From positions 310,001 through 374,000 of the forward strand of contig NZ_JACVFC010000006.1 of assembly GCF_014529935.1 (NCBI RefSeq): a DNA stretch of 64,000 nucleotides, written 5' to 3'. The stretch's first letter is position 1; each line of letters opens with the position of its first letter. The translations under genes were made by a program, and so were the position numbers. A model generated the notes under the pieces. The model worked only from the letters and a program-made list of their open reading frames with translations, was not told the DNA's origin and did not search any database. Below are positions 24,319 to 33,127 of the stretch, in pieces. Source of the DNA: Chitinophaga qingshengii (lineage in GTDB: Bacteria > Bacteroidota > Bacteroidia > Chitinophagales > Chitinophagaceae).

Positions 24319-25824
24319 TTATTTAGAAGGTAAGTTTATCCATGTATGACCATCTCTGGCGATGAGCGCATCCGCTTCATCCGGTCCCCAGGAATCCGGG
24401 GAATAATTCGGGAAGTCTTGCGGAGTGCGGTTTTCCCATGTTTCCAGGATAGGCATGATCACTTTCCAGGCAGCATCTACCTGATCGCCGCGCATGAAGA
24501 GGGTGGCATCACCTTCCATTACATCGAGCAGCAGTGTCTCGTATGCTTCCGGAGCGTGTTCGCCATTGGCATCTTCATAATTGAAGGTCATATCTACCGG
24601 GTCCAGGGTCATGGTTTGACCGGCACGTTTGGCCTGGAAGCGGATACGGATATCCATTTCCGGCTGAATGCTGATGGTGAGCCTGTTAGGGCGCCATGTC
24701 TGGGCGGCTTCCTGCGGGAAAGCGTAGTGAGGCGCTTCCTTAAACTGCAGGATAATATTGGTCGCTTTCTGGTTCATGTATTTACCGGTACGTACGTAGA
24801 TCGGTACACCCTGCCAGCGCCAGTTATCGATATAAAATTTCACCGCAGCATAGGTTTCGATATTGGATTTAGGATCTACGCCCTTTTCCTCACGGTAACC
24901 CACTACTTTTTCTCCTTTTTTCCAGCCGGAAGCGTACTGACCGCGTACCGCGAATTCATGTACTTTATCCGGTGTAATACGGCGGATGGCGTTGAGTACA
25001 TCCACTTTTTTATTACGGATTTCGTTGGCATCGAAAGATACAGGGGCCTCCATACCGATCATGCAGAGGATCTGCAGGATGTGGTTCTGCACCATATCGC
25101 GCAGGGCGCCGGCTCTTTCATAGTAGCCACCGCGGCCTTCGAGGCCTACGCTTTCAGCAGCCGTAATCTGGATATTATCGATAAAGTTACGGTTCCACAC
25201 CGGTTCAAAAAGTGCATTGGCAAAACGGAAAGCCAGGATGTTCTGGATGGTTTCCTTGCCCAGGTAGTGGTCTATACGGAAGATCTGCTCTTCAGTGAAT
25301 TTGGAGGCCAGCAGTTCATTCAGCTCATGTGCGCTTCGCAGGTCGTGACCGAATGGTTTTTCGATAACGATGCGGGTGCAATGTTTATCGCTGCACAGGT
25401 TCAGATTGCCAAGGCGGGTAGCGATGTTGGGCACCAGCTGTGGCGCTACTGCCAGGTAAAAAATCACATTGGGATGTACGCCCCATTCTTCCTCCTTCTG
25501 TTTGACGAAGTCGGTTATTTTATTGTAAGCCGCCGCGTCTTCCGCATCCATCTGGAGATAGGTCACATGCTGACTAAAGTCTTTCCAGTGGCCGTTTTGT
25601 TCCCCTTTTCTGCGGGAGAATTTGGTGATACCGTCCAGCAGGTGGGTACGATAGTCTTCGTCGGAATATGGGCTGCGACCCAGACCGGCAATAGCGAATT
25701 GCTCGGGCATCCAATCGTCGAGAAAAAGATTGTATAACGCAGGTGTTAGTTTCCGGTAGTTCAAATCGCCGCTGCCGCCGAAAATAAAGAGGATGGAAGC
25801 AGGAGGGCGTTTATGGATCTGCAT
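24319..25824 (-). CDS. zwf: Glucose-6-phosphate 1-dehydrogenase
   Basis: This 501-residue enzyme oxidises glucose-6-phosphate to 6-phosphogluconolactone with NADP+ (or NAD+). It shows the nucleotide-binding start FIFGGSGDLNYRKL and the active-site segment FRIDHYLGKE with the catalytic His region, and EKPFGHD. It has normal length. It lies 21 bp after gnd and is probably cotranscribed, supplying NADPH and ribulose-5-phosphate. Confidence 0.97.
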   Translation of the reverse strand: MQIHKRPPASILFIFGGSGDLNYRKLTPALYNLFLDDWMPEQFAIAGLGRSPYSDEDYRTHLLDGITKFSRRKGEQNGHWKDFSQHVTYLQMDAEDAAAYNKITDFVKQKEEEWGVHPNVIFYLAVAPQLVPNIATRLGNLNLCSDKHCTRIVIEKPFGHDLRSAHELNELLASKFTEEQIFRIDHYLGKETIQNILAFRFANALFEPVWNRNFIDNIQITAAESVGLEGRGGYYERAGALRDMVQNHILQILCMIGMEAPVSFDANEIRNKKVDVLNAIRRITPDKVHEFAVRGQYASGWKKGEKVVGYREEKGVDPKSNIETYAAVKFYIDNWRWQGVPIYVRTGKYMNQKATNIILQFKEAPHYAFPQEAAQTWRPNRLTISIQPEMDIRIRFQAKRAGQTMTLDPVDMTFNYEDANGEHAPEAYETLLLDVMEGDATLFMRGDQVDAAWKVIMPILETWENRTPQDFPNYSPDSWGPDEADALIARDGHTWINLPSK

Positions 25825-25845
25825 ATATAAAATTAATAATGAATT

Positions 25846-27270
25846 TTATGAGTTGTTACGCTGCCATTCCGTGTGGAAAGTACCCGGGATATCTGTCCGC
25901 TGGTAAGTGTGCGCACCGAAATAGTCGCGTTGGGCCTGTATCAGGTTGGTAGCCATTCTGCCGGTACGGAAGGCGTCGAAATAAGACAGGGCCGACATGA
26001 AGCCGGCGGCCTGGATACCGGTTTGTGCCGCCTGGGCCACCACGCTGCGGGTGTTGGCTTCCACGGACTGTACGAGGTAGGCTACGCCTTTGTCCAGGAG
26101 AATATTGCCCAGATTGGCATCCTGCTGGTAGGCTTGTGTAAACACTTCCAGGAGGGAAGAGCGGATGATACAACCGCCTCTCCATACTTTCACTACTTCC
26201 GGCAGCGGAATTTCCATTTGCAGGTCGCGGGATGCTTCATGCAGCATGGCCAGTCCCTGTGCATAGCTCAGGATGGTAGCGAAATACAGGGCGTCGTGTA
26301 CCTGTTTGATCCACATTTCGCGGCTTACATGAACAGTAGTGTCCGGAGCGGTATACAGTTTTTCCGCTTCCAGGCGCTGTTCCTTGTAACCGGAGAGGGT
26401 ACGCATAGCTACGGCGGTATCAATTACCGGCACCGCCACGGGCAGTTCCATCGCATCCTGGGACGTCCATTTACCGGTGCCTTTGGAACCGGCTTTATCG
26501 GAGATCACATCCAGGAGGCGGGCGGAGGTTTTATCGTCGGCTTGTTTGAAGATGTCGGCGGTAATTTCCACCAGGAATGACTGCAGGGCGCCGTTATTCC
26601 AGTCGGTAAATACCTGGTGCAGCTCGTCGTTATTGAGCCCTGCGCCTTTTTGCAGCAGCGCATAGCTTTCGCTGATCAGTTGCATGATGGCGTATTCGAT
26701 GCCATTATGCACCATTTTTACGTAGTGGCCGGCTCCTTCTTTACCGAGGTAGGCCACACAGGGCGTATCCTTTACTTTGGCCGCGATGGCTTCCAGCATA
26801 GGTCTTACCTTGGCGTAAGCGTCGAGATCGCCGCCCGGCATAATGCTGGGGCCTGTACGGGCGCCCTGTTCGCCGCCGGAAACACCCATCCCCATAAAGT
26901 GGATGCCTTTCGGGCGGAGATACTGTACCCGACGTAAGGTGTCGGTATAATGGGAGTTTCCCCCGTCTATCACCACATCACCCTGCTCCAGCAGCGGTAT
27001 GAGGGATTCAATCACATCATCTACCGGCTGACCAGCAGGTACCAGCATCATCAGCTTGCGCGGACGTTCCAGCAATTGTACCATAGTAGCCAGCTCTGCA
27101 ACGCCCTTCACAGTTGTTCCCGCTGTGGCGGCAGATTCCAGCGCGGCATTCTTTGCAGCGTCTTTATCAAAGCCGATCACGGAAAAGCCATGATCCGCCA
27201 TATTGAGTAACAGGTTGCGGCCCATTACTCCCAGGCCAATCATTCCAAAGTCATATAAGCTGTTTGCCAT
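25846..27270 (-). CDS. gnd: 6-phosphogluconate dehydrogenase, decarboxylating
   Basis: This 474-residue enzyme converts 6-phosphogluconate to ribulose-5-phosphate and CO2 with NADP+. It has the N-terminal dinucleotide-binding GLGVMGRNLLLNMADHG, the signature VIDGGNSHYTDT and KMVHNGIEYAIMQL with catalytic Lys and Asn. Its length is normal. It is the first gene of gnd-zwf-pgl and is separated from upstream ppc by a hairpin at 27359-27393. Confidence 0.97.
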   Translation of the reverse strand: MANSLYDFGMIGLGVMGRNLLLNMADHGFSVIGFDKDAAKNAALESAATAGTTVKGVAELATMVQLLERPRKLMMLVPAGQPVDDVIESLIPLLEQGDVVIDGGNSHYTDTLRRVQYLRPKGIHFMGMGVSGGEQGARTGPSIMPGGDLDAYAKVRPMLEAIAAKVKDTPCVAYLGKEGAGHYVKMVHNGIEYAIMQLISESYALLQKGAGLNNDELHQVFTDWNNGALQSFLVEITADIFKQADDKTSARLLDVISDKAGSKGTGKWTSQDAMELPVAVPVIDTAVAMRTLSGYKEQRLEAEKLYTAPDTTVHVSREMWIKQVHDALYFATILSYAQGLAMLHEASRDLQMEIPLPEVVKVWRGGCIIRSSLLEVFTQAYQQDANLGNILLDKGVAYLVQSVEANTRSVVAQAAQTGIQAAGFMSALSYFDAFRTGRMATNLIQAQRDYFGAHTYQRTDIPGTFHTEWQRNNS

Positions 27271-27358
27271 ATTGAAGTGTAGTTATGCTAATAGGAGATG
27301 TAAAAGTAGGGAAGAATTGTGAATTACCACGGACGAATTATGATTTCCATGTTGAACA

Positions 27359-27393
27359 AAGACCTTAGCGGAACATGGCTCTGCTAAGGTCTT
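27359..27393 (-). terminator. Hairpin after ppc, probable terminator
   Basis: AAGACCTTAGC at 27359-27369 pairs perfectly with GCTAAGGTCTT at 27383-27393. On the minus strand a short weak T run follows. It lies 32 bp past the ppc stop and separates ppc from gnd. Confidence 0.65.
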
Positions 27394-27424
27394 CACTGTT
27401 ATTTTACTATTAATAAACGGGGGA

Positions 27425-30004
27425 TCAGGCGGAATTCCTGCCGGCATTGATAATTCCGAAGGAGCAACGCATAATTAGTTTTTCATACGTTTCCCGGCCG
27501 TGACCATTATTGGTGTCGGCATCCAGCTCCCGTATGCGGGTCAGCGCATATTGTTGCGTGGTCAGCAAGGGCAATACGATCCTTTCCCGCATTTGGATAG
27601 ACAGCTGATCGATCGGACTGGCTTCCATCAGCTCGGATTCGCCGGTAAGGCGGAGCAGGAATTTTTTGGTCAGCTCAAATTCATCATATATCATCTGCCA
27701 TACTTCCCCATATTGCGGATGTTTGGCCAGATAGGCCGTCAGCGGGAAATAGCTCTTTTTCATGGCCATTTCACAGTTGTCCAGCAGGGTACGGAAAAAC
27801 AGCGAATGCTGGTACAGGTGTTCCAGCGCCTCCCATTTACCCTGGTCGTGCAACTGCTGCAGGGCGCTGCCTACGCCGTAATAACCCGGTACATTCTGTT
27901 TCAGCTGGCTCCAGGCGCCCACATAAGGTACCGCCCTCAGATCGTTGAGGTTGAGCTTCGCGTTGGCGTTGCGTTTACTCGGACGGCTGCCGATATTGGC
28001 TTCCGCATAATAACGCAGCGGGCTGGCATGGTCCAGGTATTCGAGGAAATACGGATGGTTCTTCAGTTTATTGTAAGATGCATATCCTGCATTGGCCAGG
28101 GATTGCAGCAGGTCTTCCTCCGCTTCGGTGAGCGTTACCTCCCGGGAGGAAAACAGTTCATTGGTGATGCCGGCATGTACCAGCTGTTCCATGTTGAACT
28201 GGGCAGCATCCACGGTACCGAAATTGGAGCTGATGGTTTGTCCCTGTATGGTTTGTTGTATCTCCTGGTTGGCGATATTACGTCCCATGGAGGCATAGAA
28301 CTGGTGTGTTTTGCCACCGCCGCGGGCCGGGGGGCCTCCCCTGCCATCGAAAAACACCACGTCCACCTCGTATTCTTTGGAGATGCGGGTCAGTTCTTCC
28401 TTAGCTTTATAGATGCTCCAGTTAGCCATCAGGTAGCCGCCATCTTTGGTGCCGTCGGAGAAGCCGAGCATGATGGTTTGTTTGCACTGGCGGCGGCGCA
28501 GGTGTTCGCGATAGGCCTCATTTTCATACAATGCTCTCATCACCTCTCCTGCATGACGCAGGTCATCGATGGTTTCAAAGAGCGGTACGATATCGATGGT
28601 CATCGATTCTTTTTGCCAGCCGCTCAGCAGGAACAGGCCGTAGACCTCCATCACATTGAGTTCGCTGGTACTGTGACTGATAATATAGCGGTGACAGCCT
28701 TCTTCCCCATTAGCCTCCTGTATCTGTTTAATAGCAGCGATGGTACGCAGCGTATCCTGGTGCAGCGGGTTTTCCAGCAGCGCCGGATCGATGGCCTGTT
28801 GGATATTCAGCAGTGCATTAATTCTGCCGGCATTGTCCAGCGAGGCATAATCTTTCGGCAGCGTGTCCGTGGTGGCAGCCACCGCGTCGAGCAGGGCCAT
28901 GTGGATGGAGCTGTCCTGGCGTATATCCAGTGACGTAAAGTAGAGGCCGAAGATTTCCACTTTACTGGCGAGGTTGTCCACCAGGTGAACGAACAGGCCG
29001 TTGTGCTGTTCCACGATTGTTTTTCGTATATCCGCCAGCGTGTCCAGTATTTCCTGGCGGCTGATATCAGCTTTATGGCCGGCGGTAAAGAGGTTGCGGG
29101 AGAGTTTATCTTCCAGTGCGGCCACTACGTTTTCCACGCCTTTGAAAGTCAGGCGGCGTTTCAGGTTACGAACTTCGCGGAAATAGCAGCGCATAATAGA
29201 GGCGCGGAGGGCGGCGGCCACTTCCACGGTAGTAGCTGCGTTCACGAAGGGGTTACCGTCGCGGTCACCACCGGGCCAGAATCCCATGCGGATCACGGGG
29301 TTATCGGCGCTGACGGCGCCCGGGAACTGCGCCTTCAGGAAGGACAGGATACGGCCGCCGGCGCGGTAGAATATGTTTTCAAGGAACCATACCAGGCTGA
29401 TGGCTTCATCATAAGGTGATGGTTTCTCTTTTTTAAAGAAAGGTGTTTTACCCAGCTGTTGCAGGTACATGTTTACTTCGGAAGTATTTTCCTCCACCAG
29501 TGCCCGGGCCAGGTCGTTGATGATACCGAGTACTTCTCCGGGGTAGAACTGGGTAGGGTGCGCGGTGAGTACCAGGCGCACCGAAAAATGTTTCAGTTTT
29601 TCCTTCAGGCTGGCCTGGGCCTGTTCCTGGATCACTTCCGACTGCAGGTGACGCAGGGTACCAGCCCCTTCCAGGTCGCGGATATAGCGGAATGCGGCAT
29701 CTTCCAGGGCATCGAACAATACCACCTGCCTTTCGGCGTATTGTACGAAGCGGAACAACAGATCGGTTCGCTGTTGTTCATCGCGGTACGTGGTATACTG
29801 CTCAAAAAAGGACTCCATAATGGTTTGGGGACTGTTCCCGCGGGCGTATCCTTCCTCGCAGTGCAGGAGGAAGAGGGAGAGAAAGATGCCCGTCTTCTCT
29901 ACCCGGTGAAAGGGCAGAGAGGTGAAGAGACTGTTATACAGCTGAAACTTTGTGCCAACAAGGTTTTTGAACTGCTGCAACGAGTTATTTACCGGCGCTT
30001 CCAT
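27425..30004 (-). CDS. ppc: Phosphoenolpyruvate carboxylase
   Basis: This 859-residue enzyme carboxylates PEP to oxaloacetate and refills the TCA cycle. The catalytic His is H149 in RLVLTAHPTQF. Other signatures are MGFWPGGDRDGNPFV, MLGFSDGTKDGGYL and FFDGRGGPPARGGGK. The last differs from the FHGRGG..GRGGGP of proteobacterial enzymes but is, as far as I know, the usual Bacteroidota form. The C terminus ends AGRNSA rather than RNTG. It is transcribed alone. Confidence 0.96.
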   Translation of the reverse strand: MEAPVNNSLQQFKNLVGTKFQLYNSLFTSLPFHRVEKTGIFLSLFLLHCEEGYARGNSPQTIMESFFEQYTTYRDEQQRTDLLFRFVQYAERQVVLFDALEDAAFRYIRDLEGAGTLRHLQSEVIQEQAQASLKEKLKHFSVRLVLTAHPTQFYPGEVLGIINDLARALVEENTSEVNMYLQQLGKTPFFKKEKPSPYDEAISLVWFLENIFYRAGGRILSFLKAQFPGAVSADNPVIRMGFWPGGDRDGNPFVNAATTVEVAAALRASIMRCYFREVRNLKRRLTFKGVENVVAALEDKLSRNLFTAGHKADISRQEILDTLADIRKTIVEQHNGLFVHLVDNLASKVEIFGLYFTSLDIRQDSSIHMALLDAVAATTDTLPKDYASLDNAGRINALLNIQQAIDPALLENPLHQDTLRTIAAIKQIQEANGEEGCHRYIISHSTSELNVMEVYGLFLLSGWQKESMTIDIVPLFETIDDLRHAGEVMRALYENEAYREHLRRRQCKQTIMLGFSDGTKDGGYLMANWSIYKAKEELTRISKEYEVDVVFFDGRGGPPARGGGKTHQFYASMGRNIANQEIQQTIQGQTISSNFGTVDAAQFNMEQLVHAGITNELFSSREVTLTEAEEDLLQSLANAGYASYNKLKNHPYFLEYLDHASPLRYYAEANIGSRPSKRNANAKLNLNDLRAVPYVGAWSQLKQNVPGYYGVGSALQQLHDQGKWEALEHLYQHSLFFRTLLDNCEMAMKKSYFPLTAYLAKHPQYGEVWQMIYDEFELTKKFLLRLTGESELMEASPIDQLSIQMRERIVLPLLTTQQYALTRIRELDADTNNGHGRETYEKLIMRCSFGIINAGRNSA

Positions 30005-30365
30005 ACTAATAAATCCATTTATAGTGCTGAAGAAGAGAACTAAGCGGCCGTTAAATTAATAATTATTTTGCTTAGTTGTTTATATATCAAACGCTTTATT
30101 TTTTAATTATTATTTTACATAACTGAAAAATGTTTGAAAAATTTCTAATAACAAAAAATCCCGGCCGCAAAGTGCGGACCGGGAGCATAGGTATCAGAAC
30201 AGCGGAAAACTGATTATGTTCATGTTGATTCCTGAAGTATGGGCATAAGGGATTTGAACAATCGGTTGATTGCAGTTTTTTTTAAGGTTAAATGAATTAA
30301 AGTTTTTGGAAAAGGGCGGAAGGAAAGTGTATAGGTGATTCCTGTTAAATGGATGCAGGCCGGTA
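30005..30365. other. AT-rich intergenic region with a TonB-gene terminator
   Basis: It contains the upstream region of ppc (right of 30004) and the terminator of the minus-strand tonB gene. No ORF or other structure is supported in these 361 bp. Confidence 0.6.
30153..30184 (-). terminator. Intrinsic terminator downstream of tonB
   Basis: TCCCGGcCGC starting at 30159 pairs with GCGGaCCGGGA ending at 30184 around an AAAGT loop, and six A at 30153-30158 give a T tract on the minus strand. It lies about 180 bp past the tonB stop. Confidence 0.8.
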
Positions 30366-31208
30366 TTACTGGTTGTCGAGACGGAAGCTAATGGGCAGGC
30401 TGAAGAGTACTGTCACAAATTGACCGTTTTGTTTACCGGGCCTCCACTTCGGCATCTTACGTACTACACGTATCGCTTCTTCTTCCAGGCCAGCGCCTTT
30501 AGCTGCACCGACTGTTTTCACTTCGGAGATAGAACCGTCTCTGCTTACTACAAACTGTAGGAAGATAGTACCTGCAACACCGTTCTCCTGCGCCATGCGC
30601 GGGTAATTCAGGTTTCTGCTCAAATACTTCATCAAGGCTTCTTCTCCACCGGGAAATTCCGGCATTATTTCTACAAAAGTACGGATCTCATCACGCTCTG
30701 GTGCCGGTGGTGCAGTAACTACACCCGTTGTAGTTCCTCTTACATCCACCAATCCATCCGGTACACCATTCGGATCTCCGTCTGTTTTTTCAAAACCAAT
30801 GGCGTTGTCTCCGATGTCTCTGATTTTTGGAGGCTCTTCATCTGGTCTTACATCTTTGTCGGGTACTACAGCCAGGGTGGCAAAATCAACGGTAGGCGCT
30901 GCCGGCGGCGGAGTTGACTGTACCGGAGGAGGTGGCGGTATAACCGGGTCCGGAATCACCTCTTCTATCGGATTAATCATAGTGGGCGTTTCCCTTACGG
31001 TGAGCGGCCCTATCTTATCTTTTGCCATTAATGTATTGTTCAAAGCATATCCACCCACCATCACCAATACAATAGAAGCGGTACCCATAACGGCATTGCG
31101 TACACGACGATCATAACGGTTGCGCAATGAGTAGGCCCCATAATCTTTGTTTCTTCCTTCGAAAAGGATGTCGAGGAATTCATTCCCCGGGATTTTAGCT
31201 GAGTCCAT
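30366..31208 (-). CDS. tonB: TonB-family energy transducer
   Basis: This protein of about 280 residues carries the Bacteroidota-type TonB start (DILFEGRNKDYGAYSLRNRY), one membrane helix at about 40-60, a proline-rich periplasmic linker (PDPVIPPPPPVQSTPPP) and a C-terminal TonB domain (about 190-280) with PGGEEALMKYLSRNLNYP and GTIFLQFVVSRDGSI. It couples proton-motive force to outer-membrane receptors such as the SusC at 41-44 kb. ATG 31208 fits family starts; the frame extends to 31253. No ExbB/ExbD lies nearby. Confidence 0.92.
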   Translation of the reverse strand: MDSAKIPGNEFLDILFEGRNKDYGAYSLRNRYDRRVRNAVMGTASIVLVMVGGYALNNTLMAKDKIGPLTVRETPTMINPIEEVIPDPVIPPPPPVQSTPPPAAPTVDFATLAVVPDKDVRPDEEPPKIRDIGDNAIGFEKTDGDPNGVPDGLVDVRGTTTGVVTAPPAPERDEIRTFVEIMPEFPGGEEALMKYLSRNLNYPRMAQENGVAGTIFLQFVVSRDGSISEVKTVGAAKGAGLEEEAIRVVRKMPKWRPGKQNGQFVTVLFSLPISFRLDNQ

Positions 31209-31591
31209 GGTAATTTGTTTTTTAACTAGATGTGGAGGAAAAATATTTTCCATAAGAAAAATGAAAAATATTTTCCGGAGGGGTGACTACAGCGGGGGGT
31301 TGATCTGTATAAAAAAGAAGCCCCGGCATGCGACCGGGACTTGCTGGCACTGGGAGCCTTACCTGAAAACAAGTGGTTCCTTCCTGATAAAATTAGGCTT
31401 TCCGAAAAAAGTATAAGCGTTTACGTTAGTACGCCCTTTATCATTAGTTTTTTTCCTGATGATCAACAGGCGTTCTCATAGGATAAATAAAGTAAGGTGA
31501 TAATCCCCGGCGGTGGAGGCAATCATCCTGCAACACCCACCAGTATTGTTTAGGATAATGCCTCTTGACCGGAGTATATAGCTTCCGTTAG
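31209..31591. other. Intergenic region between tonB and the PstS-like gene
   Basis: No gene is supported here. A short CCCGGCATGCGACCGGG hairpin lies near 31322. No clear promoter for tonB was found. Confidence 0.4.
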
Positions 31592-32467
31592 TTATCGGTT
31601 GACAGCCGCCGTAGCAGGTGAAGTAGTCAGGAAACCGAAGTGGTGTAACTGTTCCTGGCCGGCAGCCTGGATGTATTGTATCCACTCGCGGATAATGGGT
31701 TTGTTTTTATCGAGCGACCGATCGTAACTCAATACGACGTCTTCTATGGGAATACCTGCCGGGGGCGCGGTTTCCAGGCGTCGGATCAGCACATCGAGAT
31801 CGGCGTAAAAATCTTCTGTATTTTCCAGTTGACCGTTGCCGTTCAGATCGAGCGGGATCACGGCAATATCGTGTACGGGTTTACGGTTGCGCAGGTCGTA
31901 GATGAAACCGGGGTTATTAAACGATATAGCATCCGGATCTTCCTGTACAGCCTTGAGCAGTTGCTGGTCATCTCCCGGCACCTGTTTCCCTTTAATATCT
32001 TCAAAAGCAGCACCATAAAAGGATGCAAAGGTTACCGGCGCGCAGGATTTCTCCCTGCGATTGTATACCACTGCTTTTTCCGAAGTGGTTTCTCCCCCGT
32101 TCCGTTTAAAGTATAATGCCCGCAAAGCATCTACCGTTAATGGTTTGGCGGCGTATCCGCTTTTGGTATTGGTAACCGGCAGCAGGGCGTAACGGGCCAC
32201 CGGTGTGTATTGAAAGGTTTCTTTTTTCTGGCTGATCCGTTGGGCAACAAAATGTATTACTGCCTGTGATGCTGCCGGATCTCTGGGAGATACCAGCCGG
32301 AATATGGTTTGGGGGTGCGTTTGCCGGAACTGGTCAATCCATTCCTGTACCAGGGGGAAAGTAAAACGTGTACCCGTAACCGTTATAGTATCTGAAACCT
32401 GGCGGGCGCTGACAGGAGAAGTGATAAACCCTGCAGCCACCAGGAGCATGTATCCTACAATTTTCAT
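31592..32467 (-). CDS. PstS-like periplasmic substrate-binding protein
   Basis: This protein of about 291 residues has a signal peptide (MKIVGYMLLVAAGFITSPVSA) and a type-II periplasmic-binding fold similar to PstS-like phosphate-binding proteins: ITVTGTRFTFPLVQEWIDQF at the start, and DAISFNNPGFIYDLRN later. No permease or ATPase genes are adjacent, so transport is not shown. The ATG at 32467 is preferred; an upstream ATG at 32488 is in frame. A well-formed promoter with a palindrome lies about 370 bp upstream. The ligand could be phosphate, sulfate or another oxyanion. Confidence 0.65.
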   Translation of the reverse strand: MKIVGYMLLVAAGFITSPVSARQVSDTITVTGTRFTFPLVQEWIDQFRQTHPQTIFRLVSPRDPAASQAVIHFVAQRISQKKETFQYTPVARYALLPVTNTKSGYAAKPLTVDALRALYFKRNGGETTSEKAVVYNRREKSCAPVTFASFYGAAFEDIKGKQVPGDDQQLLKAVQEDPDAISFNNPGFIYDLRNRKPVHDIAVIPLDLNGNGQLENTEDFYADLDVLIRRLETAPPAGIPIEDVVLSYDRSLDKNKPIIREWIQYIQAAGQEQLHHFGFLTTSPATAAVNR

Positions 32468-32839
32468 AGCAAGCGATTTTGGAATCAATCATATGATATG
32501 CCAGGAAGGCGCGGGTAGGTATGATACTGAAAAATTTACCACCAATAAATTTGCAGCATACCATCCCCGCAGGCCTGACCAGGCATTCTATTTACAGCTT
32601 ACAGAACGCAAAGATGTATTTGTCAACAGCTACAACAACCTTGCAGCACAATCATATGATGGAAACAGGTATCGTTTACCTTTGATATTATCAACGCTTG
32701 GGAACGTAGTCCACAGTCCTGAGTATGCCGGTTCATAGTGTATTGTTTAACACAATTGTCAATTAATGGCGGCTGCTCTTTGCTGGTGGATCAAAGGATG
32801 CCGGGAGTATTGCCTTATTCTCCCTGTCGTAAACTATTA

Positions 32840-32858
32840 GTCTACTGAATTGGTAGAC
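32840..32858. promoter_or_regulatory. Operator-like palindrome GTCTAC-N7-GTAGAC
   Basis: GTCTAC at 32840-32845 and GTAGAC at 32853-32858 are perfect 6-bp arms around TGAATTG. The site abuts the -7 box of the minus-strand promoter and would cover the transcription start, a repressor position. A related site lies upstream of susC (44407-44431); on the same strand about 22 of 28 positions agree. Confidence 0.6.
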
Positions 32859-32888
32859 AAATATACATCGAGTTTTAATAATTCCAAA
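32858..32888 (-). promoter_or_regulatory. Bacteroidota promoter facing the PstS-like gene
   Basis: On the minus strand a -33 TTTG (32888-32885) and a -7 TATATTTG (32865-32858) are separated by exactly 19 bp, matching the Bacteroidota sigma consensus. Transcription would start near 32851 and give a leader of about 380 nt before ATG 32467. Confidence 0.65.
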
Positions 32889-32910
32889 TTTTTTCTCACA
32901 AAGATTTTTT

Positions 32911-33087
32911 CTCGCAAAGGGCGCAAAGATTTTTGTTTGATGTAAGTACGCAAAGGAGTGGAGACCATGTTTTACATTAAAACTTGTTTACCGCTAGATA
33001 TACCGGGAAAACATAACATAATCTGGCGGTCGGTCTCCGCTCCTTTGCGTACTTACATCAAACAAAAATCTTTGCGCTCTTTGCGAG
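32911..33087. repeat. Long inverted repeat, 56-bp arms, upstream of yitT
   Basis: Arms at 32911-32966 and 33032-33087 are complementary over 56 bp with two mismatches; the loop is 65 nt. The arms contain GCAAAG-type words like those at 17.9 and 24.3 kb. It lies 40 bp before the yitT start. Confidence 0.93.
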
Positions 33088-33115
33088 ACAACCATCGCTG
33101 CGTGCATAAATAATC

Positions 33116-33123
33116 TATTTTTG
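33116..33123 (+). promoter_or_regulatory. -7 box directly before yitT
   Basis: TATTTTTG matches TAnnTTTG and ends 4 nt before the ATG at 33128. With the usual start about 7 nt downstream, the mRNA would be leaderless or nearly so. Confidence 0.5.
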
Positions 33124-33127
33124 CCCT

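Larger units (their letters stand above)
32468..33127. other. Intergenic region with promoter, palindrome and long inverted repeat
   Basis: This 660-bp region between divergent genes holds a minus-strand promoter and palindrome (32840-32888), a 56-bp-arm inverted repeat (32911-33087) and a plus-strand -7 box directly before yitT (33116-33123). A plus-strand frame running to 32738 is not convincing as a gene. Confidence 0.6.

Noticed and set aside
24346..25737. 463-codon plus-strand frame opposite zwf
   Set aside because: It is the antisense of a clear glucose-6-phosphate dehydrogenase gene, with no recognisable domain.
27500..28933. 477-codon plus-strand frame opposite ppc
   Set aside because: Antisense shadow of PEP carboxylase; composition and motifs support only the minus-strand gene.
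32304..32738. 144-codon plus-strand frame overlapping the PstS-like gene start
   Set aside because: It overlaps a signal-peptide-coding region and the promoter region of that gene, and shows no protein family features.
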